DNA of 46,116 nucleotides. Origin: Robinsoniella sp. GTDB taxonomy: Bacteria; Bacillota; Clostridia; Lachnospirales; Lachnospiraceae. Below, piece by piece: positions 8,157-17,743 of the stretch; the first letter of the stretch is position 1; each line of letters starts with the position of its first letter. The position numbers and the translations under genes are program-made. The stretch is from NCBI GenBank assembly GCA_022788205.1, contig JALEVQ010000025.1, forward strand, positions 1 to 46,116. Direction: 5' to 3'. Below the pieces are notes generated by a model, which was not told the DNA's origin, did no database searches, and saw nothing but the letters and a program-made list of their open reading frames with translations.

Positions 8157-9530
8157 TTGCAGGAACTTGTCACTTTATCTTCTCTCCATTACCTCTATCT
8201 GATCGGCGTCCTCTTTGTTGTCGCTGTCATGATTGCACGTGAAGATACACCGATCATCTGTATCAGTTTTCTATTTATCCTTGGGCTTGTCGGCACTGGA
8301 AGCCTCATCGGAGGTATTCAGACTGTCTTTCAGGTGATCCTGTATGCCGCCAAAGAATTTATGGAGATCATCGCCACGATTGCTCTTGTGACAGCACTCT
8401 CAAAGTGTCTGACTGATCTTGGGAGTGACTATCTTCTGATGACTCCCATGTCCCACATCATGAAAAAGCCCGCCATCACCTGGTGGATTCTTGGCATTGT
8501 CATGTTTGTGTTTTCTCTTTTTTTATGGCCATCGCCGTCAGTCGCGCTGGTCGGAGCAATCATGCTTCCTTTTGCCCTCAAAGCCGGATTAAATCCTCTC
8601 GCCGCCGCGATGGCGATGAATCTGTTTGGGCACGGCTTCGCTCTCAGCTATGATTTTATCATTCAGGGCGCACCTTCCATCTCCGCTTCCGCCGCTGGAA
8701 TCTCTGTGGGGGATCTTCTAAAAGACGGGCGTCCCATTTTCCTGGTGATGGGAATTGTCACGGTCGTCTCTGCCTTTTTGTTAAACCGAAAAAAATTGAC
8801 TCTGTCCGAAAAATCGCTCGAAGCACAAGAGATGCACCCAGAAAAACCTTCTCATTTTTCTCGCGCTGCCATCTTTCTTGCTATCCTGACACCGATCGCG
8901 TTTCTCGCCGATATCATTGTCATGATCGCGTTTGATCTCAATGGAGGCGGCGCTACCAGTATTGTCTCCGGCACAGCGCTTCTTCTGATGTGCATCGGTG
9001 CATTCTTCGGTTTCAAAAGGCAGTCTTTCGGAAAAGTAACCAGCTATATCACGGAAGGATTTTCTTTTGCGATCCGTATCTTCGCCCCCGTCATTATCAT
9101 TGGCGCTTTTTTCTTTCTCGGCGGAAACGGTATCAGCGAAATTATGGGCGAACAGTTTCAGAGCGGTCTTCTCAATGACTGGGCAATCTGGCTGGCACAC
9201 AACGCTCCTCTAAACAAATACGGCGCTGCTGTCATCCAGGTAATCGCCGGTGTTCTGACTGGCATGGACGGATCCGGATTTTCTGGTCTCCCTCTCACCG
9301 GCTCTCTGGCACAGACCTTCGGGTATGCGGTGGAAGCCTCCATCCCTGTTCTCGCTGCTCTCGGTCAGGTCACAACCATCTTTGTCGGCGGCGGTACCAT
9401 CGTGCCTTGGGGACTGATCCCGGCTGCCGCCATCTGCAACGTCAATCCAGTGGAGCTGGCGCGCAAAAATATCCTTCCTGTCTGCATCGGACTGCTCGCC
9501 GCCTTTCTCACGGCATGTCTGCTGCTGTGA
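8157..9530 (+). CDS. Polytopic membrane transporter, possibly of the ion transporter superfamily
   Basis: 457 residues and about twelve hydrophobic segments, with short loops containing LWPSPSVALVGAIMLP and GMDGSGFSGLPLTGS. Such Gly/Ser/Pro-rich re-entrant motifs are typical of GntP- and citrate-type organic anion permeases and related antiporters, but the exact family was not recognised. Translation probably starts at TTG with GGAG 8 bases upstream; no suitable ATG lies near. The gene is divergent from blaI and shares its control region, so the repressor may regulate it. The substrate is unknown. Confidence 0.65.
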   Translation: MQELVTLSSLHYLYLIGVLFVVAVMIAREDTPIICISFLFILGLVGTGSLIGGIQTVFQVILYAAKEFMEIIATIALVTALSKCLTDLGSDYLLMTPMSHIMKKPAITWWILGIVMFVFSLFLWPSPSVALVGAIMLPFALKAGLNPLAAAMAMNLFGHGFALSYDFIIQGAPSISASAAGISVGDLLKDGRPIFLVMGIVTVVSAFLLNRKKLTLSEKSLEAQEMHPEKPSHFSRAAIFLAILTPIAFLADIIVMIAFDLNGGGATSIVSGTALLLMCIGAFFGFKRQSFGKVTSYITEGFSFAIRIFAPVIIIGAFFFLGGNGISEIMGEQFQSGLLNDWAIWLAHNAPLNKYGAAVIQVIAGVLTGMDGSGFSGLPLTGSLAQTFGYAVEASIPVLAALGQVTTIFVGGGTIVPWGLIPAAAICNVNPVELARKNILPVCIGLLAAFLTACLLL

Positions 9531-9556
9531 GGATTTCCTCATACCCATTGACACCC

Positions 9557-9587
9557 TGAGCAAACGGACATGACACCTGACGGTGTC
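9557..9587 (+). repeat. Half copy (A) of a dispersed intergenic repeat
   Basis: Starts TGAGCAAACGGACATGAC and ends in a hairpin with stem GACACC/GGTGTC and loop TGAC. 27 bases (9561-9587) match the copy at 17796-17822 on the opposite strand with two differences, and both lie at paired stem positions (A-T here, G-C there). The second half of the element found in the other two copies is missing here. It lies just after the transporter stop codon. Confidence 0.6.
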
Positions 9588-9603
9588 CCTGTAAATGATA
9601 AAA

Positions 9604-9649
9604 GCTGCCGCAAAAAGATCAAAATAGAAATCGATCTTTTTGCGGCAGC
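9604..9649 (-). terminator. Hairpin terminator after gpmI
   Basis: Perfect 17-base arms at 9604-9620 and 9633-9649 with a 12-base loop; on the minus strand the stem is followed by a broken T tract (TTTATCATTT). It lies 21 bases past the gpmI stop and probably also limits read-through from the convergent transporter. Confidence 0.75.
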
Positions 9650-9669
9650 CTCACCTGCTTATCACAAAT

Positions 9670-11211
9670 TTATTTTTTCAGAAGTAATGATTTTCCTGTC
9701 ATCTCTTTTGGCTGTTCCATTCCCATCATCTCGATCATCGTCGGAGCAATATCTGCCAGGCATCCGCCTTCTCTCAGTGTATAGGAGTCGTCATAGTTTA
9801 CCAGAATAAATGGTACTGGGTTTGTCGTGTGTGCAGTAAACGGTGCACCTGTCTCATAATCAATCAGCTGCTCTGCATTTCCGTGGTCTGCGCAGATGAA
9901 AAGCTGTCCGTCTACTTCTTTGATCGCATCTACCACTCTTCCGACACACTCATCAACTGCCTCGATCGCCTTGATCGCAGCTGCCTCGATTCCAGTATGT
10001 CCTACCATATCTGGGTTTGCAAAGTTTGTGATGATCACATCATATTTTCCTGACTTGATTGCCTCCACAAACTTGTCGCACACTTCATAAGCGCTCATCT
10101 CCGGCTTCAGATCATAGGTAGCTACTTTCGGGGATTTCACGAGGATGCGATCCTCTCCCTCATTTGGCTCCTCCACACCACCGTTGAAGAAGAAGGTTAC
10201 ATGTGCATATTTCTCTGTCTCTGCAATTCTCGCCTGCTTCAGACCGTGAGCTGCTAAGAACTCTCCAAATGTGTTGGTGATCACAACCTTCTTGAATGCC
10301 ACTTCTTTGTTCGGGATCGTCACATCGTACTCTGAGAAGCATACATACACGAGATCCAGTTTCTTCTCTCTCTCAAATCCTGTGAAATCATCGCAGCAGA
10401 ATGCGCGTGTGATCTCTCTTGCGCGGTCTGGTCTGAAGTTGAAGAAAATAATGGAGTCTTTATCTTTGATCGTCGCAACTGGTTTTCCATCTTTTACCAC
10501 AACAGTTGGAATAACAAACTCATCTGTCTTATCTTCTGCATAAGAATTCTCCACTGCCTTCACGCCGCTCTCTGCTGTCAGACCTTCGCCGTTTACCATT
10601 GCCTTGTAGGCAAGTTCTACACGATCCCAGCGATTATCGCGGTCCATTGCATAGTAACGTCCCATCACGGAAGCGATCTCGCCGACGCCGATCTCTGCCA
10701 TCTTATCTGTCAGCTCCTGAACAAAATCTTTTCCTGATGCCGGAGGTGTGTCACGTCCGTCCAGGAAGCAATGAACGTAAACTTTCTTGAGACCCTCTCT
10801 CTTGGCAAGCTCCAAGAGTGCATACAGGTGTGTATTGTGGCTATGTACACCGCCGTCAGACAGAAGTCCATACATATGGAGTGAGGAATCATTCTCCTTT
10901 GCATTGCGCACTGCCTTTAAGAGCATTTCATTCTGGAAAAAGTCTCCATCCTGGATCTCTTTTGTGATTCTTGTGAGCTCCTGGTATACAATACGTCCTG
11001 CACCCATGTTCAGATGTCCTACCTCAGAGTTTCCCATCTGTCCGTCCGGCAGTCCCACTGCCATCCCACTCGCATATCCTTTCACAAATGGGCACTCTGC
11101 CATCAATTTATCCATAACCGGTGTCTTTGCTTCTACTACAGCATTGCCCTCTGTCTTCTCATTCAACCCGTAGCCATCCAAAATCATTAACACAGTTGGT
11201 CTTTTACTCAT
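9670..11211 (-). CDS. gpmI: 2,3-bisphosphoglycerate-independent phosphoglycerate mutase
   Basis: 513 residues, normal length for the family. It interconverts 3- and 2-phosphoglycerate in glycolysis using two manganese ions. The alkaline-phosphatase-type metal site starts at LMILDGYG, the phospho-Ser is in MGNSEVGH, and further metal ligands are in CADHGNAE and FTAHTTNP. The start is preceded by AAGGAG about 11 bases upstream. It is the last gene of the glycolytic cluster, 131 bases after the Mrr-type nuclease gene, and has its own hairpin terminator. Confidence 0.97.
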   Translation of the reverse strand: MSKRPTVLMILDGYGLNEKTEGNAVVEAKTPVMDKLMAECPFVKGYASGMAVGLPDGQMGNSEVGHLNMGAGRIVYQELTRITKEIQDGDFFQNEMLLKAVRNAKENDSSLHMYGLLSDGGVHSHNTHLYALLELAKREGLKKVYVHCFLDGRDTPPASGKDFVQELTDKMAEIGVGEIASVMGRYYAMDRDNRWDRVELAYKAMVNGEGLTAESGVKAVENSYAEDKTDEFVIPTVVVKDGKPVATIKDKDSIIFFNFRPDRAREITRAFCCDDFTGFEREKKLDLVYVCFSEYDVTIPNKEVAFKKVVITNTFGEFLAAHGLKQARIAETEKYAHVTFFFNGGVEEPNEGEDRILVKSPKVATYDLKPEMSAYEVCDKFVEAIKSGKYDVIITNFANPDMVGHTGIEAAAIKAIEAVDECVGRVVDAIKEVDGQLFICADHGNAEQLIDYETGAPFTAHTTNPVPFILVNYDDSYTLREGGCLADIAPTMIEMMGMEQPKEMTGKSLLLKK

Positions 11212-11342
11212 TGTTTTTTATTCTCCTTTTTTTGTTTCCATCCACAAAAGTGAACTGTTAATAGCTCTCTCAACTTTTGATTCTACAATATTTTCCCTGA
11301 ACTTGCAAGATCATTTCCAAAGAAAATGGTTCCGTCTGCCAT

Positions 11343-12395
11343 TCACGGGAACTGTTTTTTGCCGATCTTCTGGCAATAACAGTTCTCTCCCACCAGATAG
11401 GTTCCCGCCTCCACAGTGACAAACGTCTGATCCTCAAAAAAATCGCTCTGCAACTTTTCTTTTTCTATGTATCTCGCGCTTCGGTATACTGCGTAATAAG
11501 CGCTGACTTCCTCATCTGCCGCAGACAGCCGATATGCCCCCGGTTCCAGCTCTCTTCCAACTTTGACCGCGAACCACCCGTTGTTCTCCCATGCTTTTTT
11601 CAAGGATCCGACTGGACAAAACTGTGCTTCCTCCAGGATCAGATACTCTCCGCTTTTCACTTCCACGATGTATTTTCCTTCTGATACAATCTGAAACAAG
11701 ATCGATTTTCCTTCTTGATCTCTTGAGACGGTACCCTTCCAGATCTTTTCTTGCTCCCCGAAAATCCAGTATTCTCCTGCGGCAATCTCTTTTCCCACGG
11801 CATAAACCTGCTTTTTCGCATTTTGAATCAAACGCTGAAGCTGATTGCGATCCCACAATAATACATTGTGCTCCCTTGCCAGATCTTCCGCCGCTTTCGT
11901 GAAGAAACGATTCGTCATGACAACCCCTACCATACAGTGGTAACATTCCTTTCCGCTGTACACATCGCGCACTGCCTGATTTCCAATGTTTGACATGTGG
12001 CACTTACACTGAACCGCATAGGTAATCTGATCCTTCCGAGCCAGAATGTCCACGCCCAGATCCCCAGTCCTCTTTGTCATCTCCACATCCGCAAAGCCAT
12101 TCACCCGCAGAAGTCTTGCGCAGAAATACTCAAATTCCTCTCCATCCATCGCGTCATAGTCACAGTCCACCCAAGAAGTCCGATTGTTCTTTTCCTGCTC
12201 CTTGATCGCTCTATGTTTTTCAGGTTGTATCACTTTTTCCGCTGACTTTTGTCCTGTTTTTTCTTCCGGTTTTACTCTATTCTTTTTCTGCCTTTGCGTG
12301 ACTCTCTGTGTCTGCGTATTTTTCTTAATTTTCTTATCTTTTTTTAGAATCTTCTGTATCTGACCAGATACCGTCTTTAAAATATTTTTTTTCAT
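11343..12395 (-). CDS. Mrr-type restriction endonuclease-like protein with C-terminal G-x-Y repeats
   Basis: About 350 residues in three parts. Residues 1-70 are very Lys/Gln-rich and probably disordered or DNA-binding. Residues 80-195 form a PD-(D/E)xK nuclease of the Mrr_cat type: DGEEFEYFCARLL, then GDLGVDI with catalytic Asp116, then Gln129 and Lys131 in QCK. Residues 196-350 hold four copies of a beta motif, V-x(n)-G-x-Y: KEIAAGEYWI, VEVKSGEYLI, RELEPGAYRL and VTVEAGTYLV. Mrr proteins cut methylated DNA, but usually have a winged helix instead of these repeats. The frame opens at a TTG at 12422, but that lies inside the tpiA terminator, so the ATG at 12395 is preferred although it has only a weak ribosome site. 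No methyltransferase gene is nearby. Confidence 0.78.
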   Translation of the reverse strand: MKKNILKTVSGQIQKILKKDKKIKKNTQTQRVTQRQKKNRVKPEEKTGQKSAEKVIQPEKHRAIKEQEKNNRTSWVDCDYDAMDGEEFEYFCARLLRVNGFADVEMTKRTGDLGVDILARKDQITYAVQCKCHMSNIGNQAVRDVYSGKECYHCMVGVVMTNRFFTKAAEDLAREHNVLLWDRNQLQRLIQNAKKQVYAVGKEIAAGEYWIFGEQEKIWKGTVSRDQEGKSILFQIVSEGKYIVEVKSGEYLILEEAQFCPVGSLKKAWENNGWFAVKVGRELEPGAYRLSAADEEVSAYYAVYRSARYIEKEKLQSDFFEDQTFVTVEAGTYLVGENCYCQKIGKKQFP

Positions 12396-12406
12396 TTTGA
12401 TACCAC

Positions 12407-12438
12407 AAAAGAGGTGCCGCAATCACGACACCTCTTTT
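12407..12438 (-). terminator. Terminator after tpiA
   Basis: Ten-base arms AAAAGAGGTG and CACCTCTTTT (12407-12416 and 12429-12438) with a 12-base loop. It starts 28 bases after the tpiA stop and ends 11 bases before the nuclease ATG, so the nuclease gene depends on read-through or on a promoter not recognised here. Confidence 0.7.
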
Positions 12439-12465
12439 TACTGGAAAGAAATTTCTTCTTAATTA

Positions 12466-13215
12466 TTATTTATAATTTACGATCTTTCCAAAATCTGGCT
12501 TTAAGGAAGCGCCTCCCACGAGACCTCCGTCGATGTCTGGCTGTGCAAACAGTTCCGGAGCGGTAGCTGCATTTACAGATCCGCCGTACTGAATGCGGAT
12601 TGCCTCTGCTGTCGCCTCGTCATAAACTTCAGCGATGCAAGCGCGGATTCCTGCGCACACTTCCTGTGCCTGTGCGGTTGTAGCTGTCTTTCCTGTTCCG
12701 ATTGCCCAGATTGGCTCGTAAGCGATCACTGCTGTCTTAGCCTGATCTGCGGTAACACCCTGGAATGCGATCTTAACCTGCTGGCGGATGAAATCCATCG
12801 TCACACCCTGCTCTCTCTGAGTCAGAGTCTCGCCACAGCAGATGATCGGAGTGATTCCATGCTCAAATGCTTTTAACACTTTTTTGTTTACTGTTGCATC
12901 CGTCTCTGCAAAATATTCTCTTCTCTCAGAATGTCCCAGAACAACATATTTTACTCCAACATCTGTCAGCATAGCCGGGGAGATCTCGCCTGTGTAAGCA
13001 CCTTTCTCCTCATAGTACATATTCTCTGCTCCAACCTGGATGTTGGAACCTTCGGCTGCCTGCAGAACAGGAATGATGTCGATTGCAGGTACGCAGAATA
13101 CCACATCAACTTCATCGTTCACTACCAGTGGTTTTAATGTATTTACAAGTGCAACTGCCTCGCTTGGAGTCATGTTCATTTTCCAGTTTCCAGCGATGAT
13201 TTTCTTTCTTGCCAT
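12466..13215 (-). CDS. tpiA: Triosephosphate isomerase
   Basis: 249 residues, the normal TIM barrel length. It interconverts dihydroxyacetone phosphate and glyceraldehyde 3-phosphate. The N-terminal GNWKMN carries the catalytic Lys, VLGHSERR the catalytic His, [11 protein letters not shown] the catalytic Glu with the start of the mobile loop, and IQYGGSV with GGLVGGASL the phosphate site. It follows pgk by 65 bases, which include a small GC hairpin without a T run, so the two are likely co-transcribed. Confidence 0.98.
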   Translation of the reverse strand: MARKKIIAGNWKMNMTPSEAVALVNTLKPLVVNDEVDVVFCVPAIDIIPVLQAAEGSNIQVGAENMYYEEKGAYTGEISPAMLTDVGVKYVVLGHSERREYFAETDATVNKKVLKAFEHGITPIICCGETLTQREQGVTMDFIRQQVKIAFQGVTADQAKTAVIAYEPIWAIGTGKTATTAQAQEVCAGIRACIAEVYDEATAEAIRIQYGGSVNAATAPELFAQPDIDGGLVGGASLKPDFGKIVNYK

Positions 13216-13280
13216 TTTTTATCTCCTAACCGGGTCCTTGCGGTCTGAAAACCGCCAACCCTCGCTATCTTCTGATCTTC

Positions 13281-14474
13281 TTATTTATCGTTTGCTGCTG
13301 CGACACCTGGCAGTTCTTTTCCTTCCAGGAATTCCAGAGAAGCGCCGCCGCCTGTAGAGATGTGTGTCATCTTATCGCCATATCCTAAGATATTGACTGC
13401 TGCTGCGGAATCTCCACCGCCGATGATGGTCACTGCATCTGTCTCAGCCAGTGCTTTTGCAACTGCCTCTGTTCCGTGTGCAAAGTTTGACATCTCAAAA
13501 CATCCCATAGGTCCGTTCCATACAACGGTCTTTGCATCTTTTACTGCCTCTGAGAAAATTTTCTCTGTCTCCGGTCCGATGTCTAAACCTTCCCATCCGT
13601 CCGGGATCTCGCCGCGTCCTACAACCTGAATATTTGCATCATTGGAGAACTTGTCTGCGATCACGTTGTCAACAGGAAGTAACAGTTTTACACCCTTCTC
13701 CTCTGCTTTTTTCAGCATATCAAGAGCGTACTGCTGGTAATCATCCTCGCACAGAGAATTTCCAATGCTTCCGCCCTGTGCTTTGAAGAATGTATAGGAC
13801 ATACCTCCTCCGATGATCAGAGTGTCTACCTTGTCAAGCAGGTTATTGATGACAGAGATCTTGCTGGAAACTTTTGCTCCGCCCAGGATTGCCACAAATG
13901 GTCTCTTCGGGTTGTCCACTGCATTTCCTAAGAAATCGATCTCTTTCTGCATTAAGTATCCAACTACAGCTGTATCAACGAACTGTGTCACACCTACGTT
14001 GGAGCAGTGTGCTCTGTGAGCAGTTCCGAATGCATCGTTTACGAATACATCACACAGAGAAGCCAGTTCTTTGCTGAATGCCTCACCGTTCTTTGTCTCC
14101 TCGATGCGGTAACGTGTGTTCTCCAGTAAGATGACATCTCCATCTTTCATTTCTGCAACAGCTGCTTTTGCGTTTGGTCCTACTACTTCTGGATCAGCTG
14201 CAAATTTTACTTCCTGTCCTAACAGCTCAGAGAGACGAACTGCAACAGGTGCCAGAGATAATTCTGGTTTTGGCTCTCCCTTCGGTTTTCCAAGATGAGA
14301 GCAGAGAATGATTTTTCCGCCGTCTGCGATCAGTTTTTTGATTGTCGGCAGAGCTGCAACGAGACGGTTCTCGTCTGTAATTTTTCCGTCCTGCAGTGGC
14401 ACGTTGAAGTCACAGCGAACTAAGACTCTTTTGCCTTTTACATTGATATCATCAACACTTTTTTTATTCAGCAT
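13281..14474 (-). CDS. pgk: Phosphoglycerate kinase
   Basis: 397 residues, the normal length. It makes ATP from 1,3-bisphosphoglycerate. [12 protein letters not shown] is the family signature near the N-terminus, and GGGDSAAAV and [13 protein letters not shown] near the C-terminus bind nucleotide and phosphate. The frame is open to 14519, but the ATG at 14474 is chosen because AAGGGGG lies 8 bases upstream and MLNKKSVDD is the usual start. A terminator-like hairpin lies directly upstream, between gap and pgk. Confidence 0.98.
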   Translation of the reverse strand: MLNKKSVDDINVKGKRVLVRCDFNVPLQDGKITDENRLVAALPTIKKLIADGGKIILCSHLGKPKGEPKPELSLAPVAVRLSELLGQEVKFAADPEVVGPNAKAAVAEMKDGDVILLENTRYRIEETKNGEAFSKELASLCDVFVNDAFGTAHRAHCSNVGVTQFVDTAVVGYLMQKEIDFLGNAVDNPKRPFVAILGGAKVSSKISVINNLLDKVDTLIIGGGMSYTFFKAQGGSIGNSLCEDDYQQYALDMLKKAEEKGVKLLLPVDNVIADKFSNDANIQVVGRGEIPDGWEGLDIGPETEKIFSEAVKDAKTVVWNGPMGCFEMSNFAHGTEAVAKALAETDAVTIIGGGDSAAAVNILGYGDKMTHISTGGGASLEFLEGKELPGVAAANDK

Positions 14475-14500
14475 GTTTTTTGCCCCCTTGAATAATATAA

Positions 14501-14530
14501 AAAAGAGAGTCCGGTCCAAACAGACCGGAC
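14501..14530 (-). terminator. Terminator-like hairpin between gap and pgk
   Basis: Eight-base arms GTCCGGTC and GACCGGAC (14509-14516 and 14523-14530) with a 6-base loop. On the minus strand they are followed by TCTC and then six T. It begins about 60 bases after the gap stop and ends about 26 bases before the pgk ATG. It probably reduces transcription of pgk relative to gap, or marks an mRNA end. Confidence 0.65.
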
Positions 14531-14592
14531 CCCCATTGGATCTTTACTTTGAAAGACTGTTAACGGCTCGATACTTTTACAACTGCCGAAAA

Positions 14593-15606
14593 TTACTGTA
14601 ATTCAGAGAAGTATTTGATTGTACGAACCATCTGGCTTGTGTAGGAGTTCTCGTTGTCATACCAAGAAACTACCTGTACCTCTGTTGTGCCGTTGTCTAA
14701 TGGCAGAACCATTGTCTGTGTAGCATCGAACAGAGAGCCGTATCTCATACCAACGATATCGCTGGATACGATCTCATCCTCGTTGTATCCGTAGGACTCT
14801 GTTGCAGAAGCTTTCATCTTCTCGTTGATCTGCTCTTTTGTAACATTTCCTTCAACAACTGCTGTCAGGATTGTTGTAGAACCTGTTGGGGTTGGTACAC
14901 GCTGTGCAGAACCGATTAATTTTCCGTTTAATTCTGGGATAACTAAGCCGATTGCTTTTGCAGCACCTGTGCTGTTTGGAACGATGTTCACTGCTGCTGC
15001 ACGGGATCTTCTTAAGTCACCTTTTCTCTGTGGTCCATCCAGAGTCATCTGATCTCCTGTGTATGCGTGAATTGTACACATAATACCAGATTTGATTGGA
15101 GCCAGTTCATTTAATGCTTTTGCCATAGGAGCTAAGCAGTTTGTTGTACAAGAAGCTGCGGAAATAACAGTATCTGTTGGTTTTAATGTTTCATGGTTTA
15201 CATTGTAAACGATTGTAGGAAGGTCGTTTCCTGCTGGTGCAGAGATAACAACTTTTCTAGCGCCGGCTTTGATATGAGCCTCTGCTTTTGCTTTGGAAGT
15301 ATAGAAACCTGTACACTCCAGAACTACGTCAACACCGATTTCGCCCCATGGAAGTTCTTCAGCGTTTGCTTTTGCGTAGATTTTGATTTCTTTTCCATCA
15401 ACAGTAATGGAATCTTCACCAGCTGTAACTTTGTCAGCTAATGCGTATTTTCCCTGAGAAGAATCATATTTTAACAGGTGAGCCAGCATTTTAGGACTTG
15501 TTAAGTCGTTGATTGCTACTACCTCATATCCTTCTGCGCCGAACATCTGTCTGAATGCAAGACGTCCAATACGTCCGAAACCATTAATCGCTACTTTTAC
15601 TGCCAT
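14593..15606 (-). CDS. gap: Glyceraldehyde-3-phosphate dehydrogenase, type I
   Basis: 337 residues, the normal length. It oxidises glyceraldehyde 3-phosphate with NAD and phosphate. The N-terminal nucleotide fold starts [26 protein letters not shown] holds the catalytic Cys, and its partner His lies in [16 protein letters not shown] lies 8 bases before the ATG. It is the first gene of the glycolytic cluster, with a strong promoter upstream. Confidence 0.98.
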   Translation of the reverse strand: MAVKVAINGFGRIGRLAFRQMFGAEGYEVVAINDLTSPKMLAHLLKYDSSQGKYALADKVTAGEDSITVDGKEIKIYAKANAEELPWGEIGVDVVLECTGFYTSKAKAEAHIKAGARKVVISAPAGNDLPTIVYNVNHETLKPTDTVISAASCTTNCLAPMAKALNELAPIKSGIMCTIHAYTGDQMTLDGPQRKGDLRRSRAAAVNIVPNSTGAAKAIGLVIPELNGKLIGSAQRVPTPTGSTTILTAVVEGNVTKEQINEKMKASATESYGYNEDEIVSSDIVGMRYGSLFDATQTMVLPLDNGTTEVQVVSWYDNENSYTSQMVRTIKYFSELQ

Positions 15607-15704
15607 AATTGCAATTCCTCCTAAAAGTTATTATTGACCGACTGTTGAGAGCCGGTTAGTCTTGAGTTTCTATAAGTTCGTTAAAGAAACATCAACCTGT
15701 CTTT

Positions 15705-15733
15705 ATTTTACCTAACTTATCCAAAAAATTCAA
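15705..15733 (-). promoter_or_regulatory. gap promoter
   Basis: On the minus strand, -35 TTGAAT (15728-15733) and -10 TAAAAT (15705-15710) are 17 bases apart. Transcription from here gives a leader of about 90 bases before the gap start. Confidence 0.7.
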
Positions 15734-15854
15734 GTCATATTTACAAATTTATATAGTTTTTATATTACTTGCAAAACTTTCCGTCGTTTTATATAATGAA
15801 CACAGCAAAGCGGATCCTAAGTATCCGCTTTTATCGCGAAAGGAGATGTATATT

Positions 15855-16673
15855 ATGTCGATATTTACCGATTTTCATATTCATTCAGATTTTTCCGGCG
15901 ATTCCGATGCCCCTATGGAGTCTATGATCGAGGAAGGCATCCGACTCGGTTTGAAGACGATGTGTTTTACCGAGCATTTTGATCCGGATTATCCATATGA
16001 AGAAATCGATTTTTCACTCGATCTTGTCCGCTACCGGAAAACATTTTTGACCCTGAAAGATCAATACCGTGACCGCATAGAGCTTCTCTTCGGGATTGAG
16101 CTTGGTCTCCAGCCACATTTATCTGATGTACTTCGCCAGACCATAAACGCCTGCCCTTTTGACTTTGTGATTGGTTCCACACACTTAGTTGACCACATGG
16201 ATCCCTATTATCCAGAATACTTTCAAACCTTCTCCGACCGGCAAGGCTTTCGTCGGTATTTCGAGGAAGTTCTGAAAAATCTCGAAGCTTTTTCGGATAT
16301 CGATACACTCGGTCACCTGGACTATATTGTCCGATATAGCCCAAACAAAAATCAGAATTATCACTGGCATGACCATCAAGATCTGATCGATGCGATTCTG
16401 CGCTTTTTGATCGACCGCGGGATCTCTCTCGAGGTCAACACTGCCGGCTTAAAATATGGTCTCGGTCATCCAAATCCCACACCTGAGATTTTGAAGCGCT
16501 ACCGCGAACTGGGCGGAGAACACATCACCATCGGATCAGACGGTCACTGTCCTGCACACCTTGCCTATGACTTCTCCGTTTTGCCCAAACTTCTGAGTGA
16601 ATGTGGTTTTTCTCACTATACTATCTATCGGAACCGCAAGCCTTATCAGGAATCTCTTCTCTCCACACTTTAA
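15855..16673 (+). CDS. PHP-domain phosphatase, histidinol-phosphatase type
   Basis: 272 residues. The PHP metal ligands are all visible: DFHIHSDFSGD (HxH), CFTEHFDPDY, GSTHLVD, DTLGHLDYIVRY and GSDGH. Length and motif order fit the HisJ/HisK family, which removes phosphate from histidinol phosphate. No other histidine genes are nearby, so the substrate is inferred. The ATG at 15855 is chosen because AAAGGAG lies 9 bases upstream; the ATG at 15846 abuts that site. The 3' end overlaps the end of mnmA on the other strand by 53 bases. Confidence 0.82.
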   Translation: MSIFTDFHIHSDFSGDSDAPMESMIEEGIRLGLKTMCFTEHFDPDYPYEEIDFSLDLVRYRKTFLTLKDQYRDRIELLFGIELGLQPHLSDVLRQTINACPFDFVIGSTHLVDHMDPYYPEYFQTFSDRQGFRRYFEEVLKNLEAFSDIDTLGHLDYIVRYSPNKNQNYHWHDHQDLIDAILRFLIDRGISLEVNTAGLKYGLGHPNPTPEILKRYRELGGEHITIGSDGHCPAHLAYDFSVLPKLLSECGFSHYTIYRNRKPYQESLLSTL

Positions 16674-17721
16674 GGATTCTGCCGCTTCCCATGACCACAT
16701 CGTTTTCATAAAAAACGACACTCTGTCCCGGGGTGATGGCGCGCTGTGGCTCCGCGAAACGGCACAGTGCTGTCCCATCACTCTGGCGCTCGACAATGCA
16801 TGGGGCACCTGGGTGATGGTATCGAATCTTTGCCGTCATTGCATGCGCCTCTTCCAGTGTCTCAAGCCCCATCAAGTTGACATGATCACAGGTTAATGTC
16901 TTTGCAAAGACATCCTCGTTGTCTCCGATGACTACTTCCTGTGTCTGCGGGCGGATCTCCACCACAAAGACAGGTTTTCCCATCGCAAGATTCAGTCCTT
17001 TTCTCTGACCTACCGTGTAATGTATAATCCCTTTATGCTGTCCCAGCACTTTCCCGCCCAAGGTCACAAAATTCCCCGGTTTTTGTTCTTTCCCTGTCCG
17101 TCCTTCGATGAAACCTGCATAATCATCGTCGGGCACAAAACAGATCTCCATACTTTCCGGCTTGTCTGCCACCGGAATCTCTGCTTCTTTTGCGATCTGC
17201 CGAATTTCTTCCTTCTCATAGTCACCGAGCGGCATGATGGTATGTGCCAGCTGCTCCTGCGTCAGACCGCAAAGAGCATACGTCTGATCCTTTTTTGCCG
17301 TCTTTGCGCGCTTGACGGCATAACGCCCATTGGGAAGCTGCACAATCTTCGCATAGTGACCAGTTGCGATCTGATTTGCTCCCATTTTCTTTGCCCAATC
17401 CATCAAAGCCTGCCATTTGATCTTTCTGTTGCAGACGACACACGGGTTTGGCGTTCTTCCATTTTGATATTCTTCCAGAAAATCTCCGATGACTTCTTTC
17501 TCAAACTGTTCACAAAAATCTGCCGTATAGTGTACAATGCCGAGCGCCTCTGAGACTTTTCGAGCGTCCTCCAAAAGCTGTTTTTGTTCCAGGGTTCCTT
17601 CTCCCCTCCACGTTTTCATTGTGACGCCGATCACATCATACCCTTGTTTTTTGAGAAGGTATGCCGCGACAGAAGAGTCCACTCCGCCTGACATACCCAC
17701 CACTACTTTTTTATTGTCCAT
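16621..17721 (-). CDS. mnmA: tRNA-specific 2-thiouridylase
   Basis: 366 residues. It activates U34 of Lys, Glu and Gln tRNAs with ATP and replaces its oxygen with sulfur. The PP-loop is GMSGGVDSSVAA. The two catalytic cysteines are in NPCVVCN (about residue 100) and MEICFV (about residue 200). It follows iscU on the same strand with a repeat element in between. The likely sulfur source is IscS encoded just upstream. The end overlaps the PHP phosphatase gene tail to tail. Confidence 0.96.
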   Translation of the reverse strand: MDNKKVVVGMSGGVDSSVAAYLLKKQGYDVIGVTMKTWRGEGTLEQKQLLEDARKVSEALGIVHYTADFCEQFEKEVIGDFLEEYQNGRTPNPCVVCNRKIKWQALMDWAKKMGANQIATGHYAKIVQLPNGRYAVKRAKTAKKDQTYALCGLTQEQLAHTIMPLGDYEKEEIRQIAKEAEIPVADKPESMEICFVPDDDYAGFIEGRTGKEQKPGNFVTLGGKVLGQHKGIIHYTVGQRKGLNLAMGKPVFVVEIRPQTQEVVIGDNEDVFAKTLTCDHVNLMGLETLEEAHAMTAKIRYHHPGAPCIVERQSDGTALCRFAEPQRAITPGQSVVFYENDVVMGSGRILKVWREEIPDKACGSDR

Positions 17722-17743
17722 CCCAAAACCTCTCCTTTTATTA

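Noticed and set aside
9570-9809. Small plus-strand frame starting MTPDGV, and similar short frames in the other repeat copies
   Set aside because: The first six codons recur in copy B (18 codons, then a stop) and partly in copy C, but the match follows from the DNA repeat and the remainders differ. A leader peptide is not supported.
11343-12395. Restriction-modification system
   Set aside because: No methyltransferase or specificity gene is nearby, so only a solitary nuclease can be supported.
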